NCBI GenBank assembly: GCA_947459855.1
Contig: CANHFL010000112.1
Coordinates: forward strand, 1-5,208
Source: Planctomycetaceae bacterium
GTDB taxonomy: Bacteria; Planctomycetota; Phycisphaerae; Phycisphaerales; SM1A02
DNA length: 5,208 nucleotides
Direction: 5' to 3'
Shown: piece by piece, positions 5,108 to 5,208 of the stretch
How positions within the stretch are numbered: position 1 is the first letter of the stretch
Layout of the letters: every line of letters begins with the position of its first letter
Made by a program: the position numbers and the translations under genes
The notes under the pieces: model-generated
Databases searched by the model: none
What the model saw: only the letters and a program-made list of their open reading frames with translations
What the model was told of the DNA's origin: nothing

Positions 5108-5208
5108 ATGACGCGCGCGGTGCGAATGCCGATCTTCCTGGTGCTTGGGGGTGTGCTGGCGGCGTGCCCCGTTGCGGCTGCGGCGCGTGCGGCGCGCGCG
5201 GCGGACCA
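5108..5208 (+). CDS. N-terminus of an exported or lipoprotein gene (3' end outside window)
   Basis: Thirty-three codons are visible from ATG 5108. Residues 1-6 carry two Arg, followed by a hydrophobic core (8-19) and L-A-A-C, a good lipobox with Cys20. An Ala-rich stretch follows (A-R-A-A-R-A-A-D), which could alternatively hold a signal peptidase I site. An in-frame ATG at 5126 would shorten the signal. The product is therefore probably exported, but nothing of the mature protein is in the window and no function can be given. Confidence 0.6.
   Translation, partial: MTRAVRMPIFLVLGGVLAACPVAAAARAARAAD

Noticed and set aside
3376..5109. Minus-strand open frame of about 577 codons
   Set aside because: It runs in a different frame from the pseudouridine synthase and opposite the deacetylase, with no motif of either; a GC-driven shadow.
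1..5208. CRISPR array, tRNA or rRNA, transposon, phage or defence genes
   Set aside because: I looked for direct repeats with spacers, cloverleaf-like segments, terminal inverted repeats and typical enzyme motifs and saw none. The only regular repeat is the coding 54-bp series at 38-253.

Overview
The window is a gene-dense, very GC-rich stretch (roughly 70% GC by eye) of bacterial chromosome, with almost no intergenic DNA. The gene content suggests a planctomycete-like bacterium. It has an exported 3-keto-disaccharide hydrolase (DUF1080 family), a 'double' S1C protease whose second domain is decayed around a PDZ domain, and a beta-flower-like repeat protein. This assignment is an inference from family distribution and base composition, and no phylogenetic marker gene is present.

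Layout: (1) 2-298, +, the C-terminal end of a protein built from exact 18-residue repeats. (2) 334-3544, +, a likely three-gene transcription unit for exported proteins: an uncharacterised lipoprotein, a DUF1080 glycoside hydrolase (start overlaps the lipoprotein stop as ATGA, with a strong Shine-Dalgarno), and an HtrA-like protease with PDZ. (3) 3483-4262, -, an RluA-family pseudouridine synthase, convergent with the protease and overlapping its 3' end by 62 bp. (4) 4279-5100, +, a NodB-type polysaccharide deacetylase, divergent from the synthase with only 16 bp between the two assigned start codons. (5) 5108-5208, +, the signal sequence of a further exported protein, cut by the window edge.

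The most notable signal is regulatory. Three plus-strand genes (334, 4279, 5108) lack a Shine-Dalgarno and instead have a TAKGAT box (K = G or T) ending 4-8 bases before the ATG, within a shared context close to TCCGTAKGATC. This looks like leaderless or near-leaderless transcription. The two genes inside the putative operon (921, 1736) instead carry Shine-Dalgarno motifs. Between the divergent synthase and deacetylase the -10-like box is half of an imperfect palindrome whose other half could serve the opposite strand. A strong GC-only hairpin sits inside the convergent overlap.

The lipoprotein, hydrolase and protease are all predicted to act outside the cytoplasm, which suggests an envelope or periplasmic role, but nothing in the sequence shows a joint pathway. 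I see no CRISPR array, RNA gene, insertion sequence, phage gene or defence system. Apart from the regulatory layout, most of this is ordinary chromosomal content.
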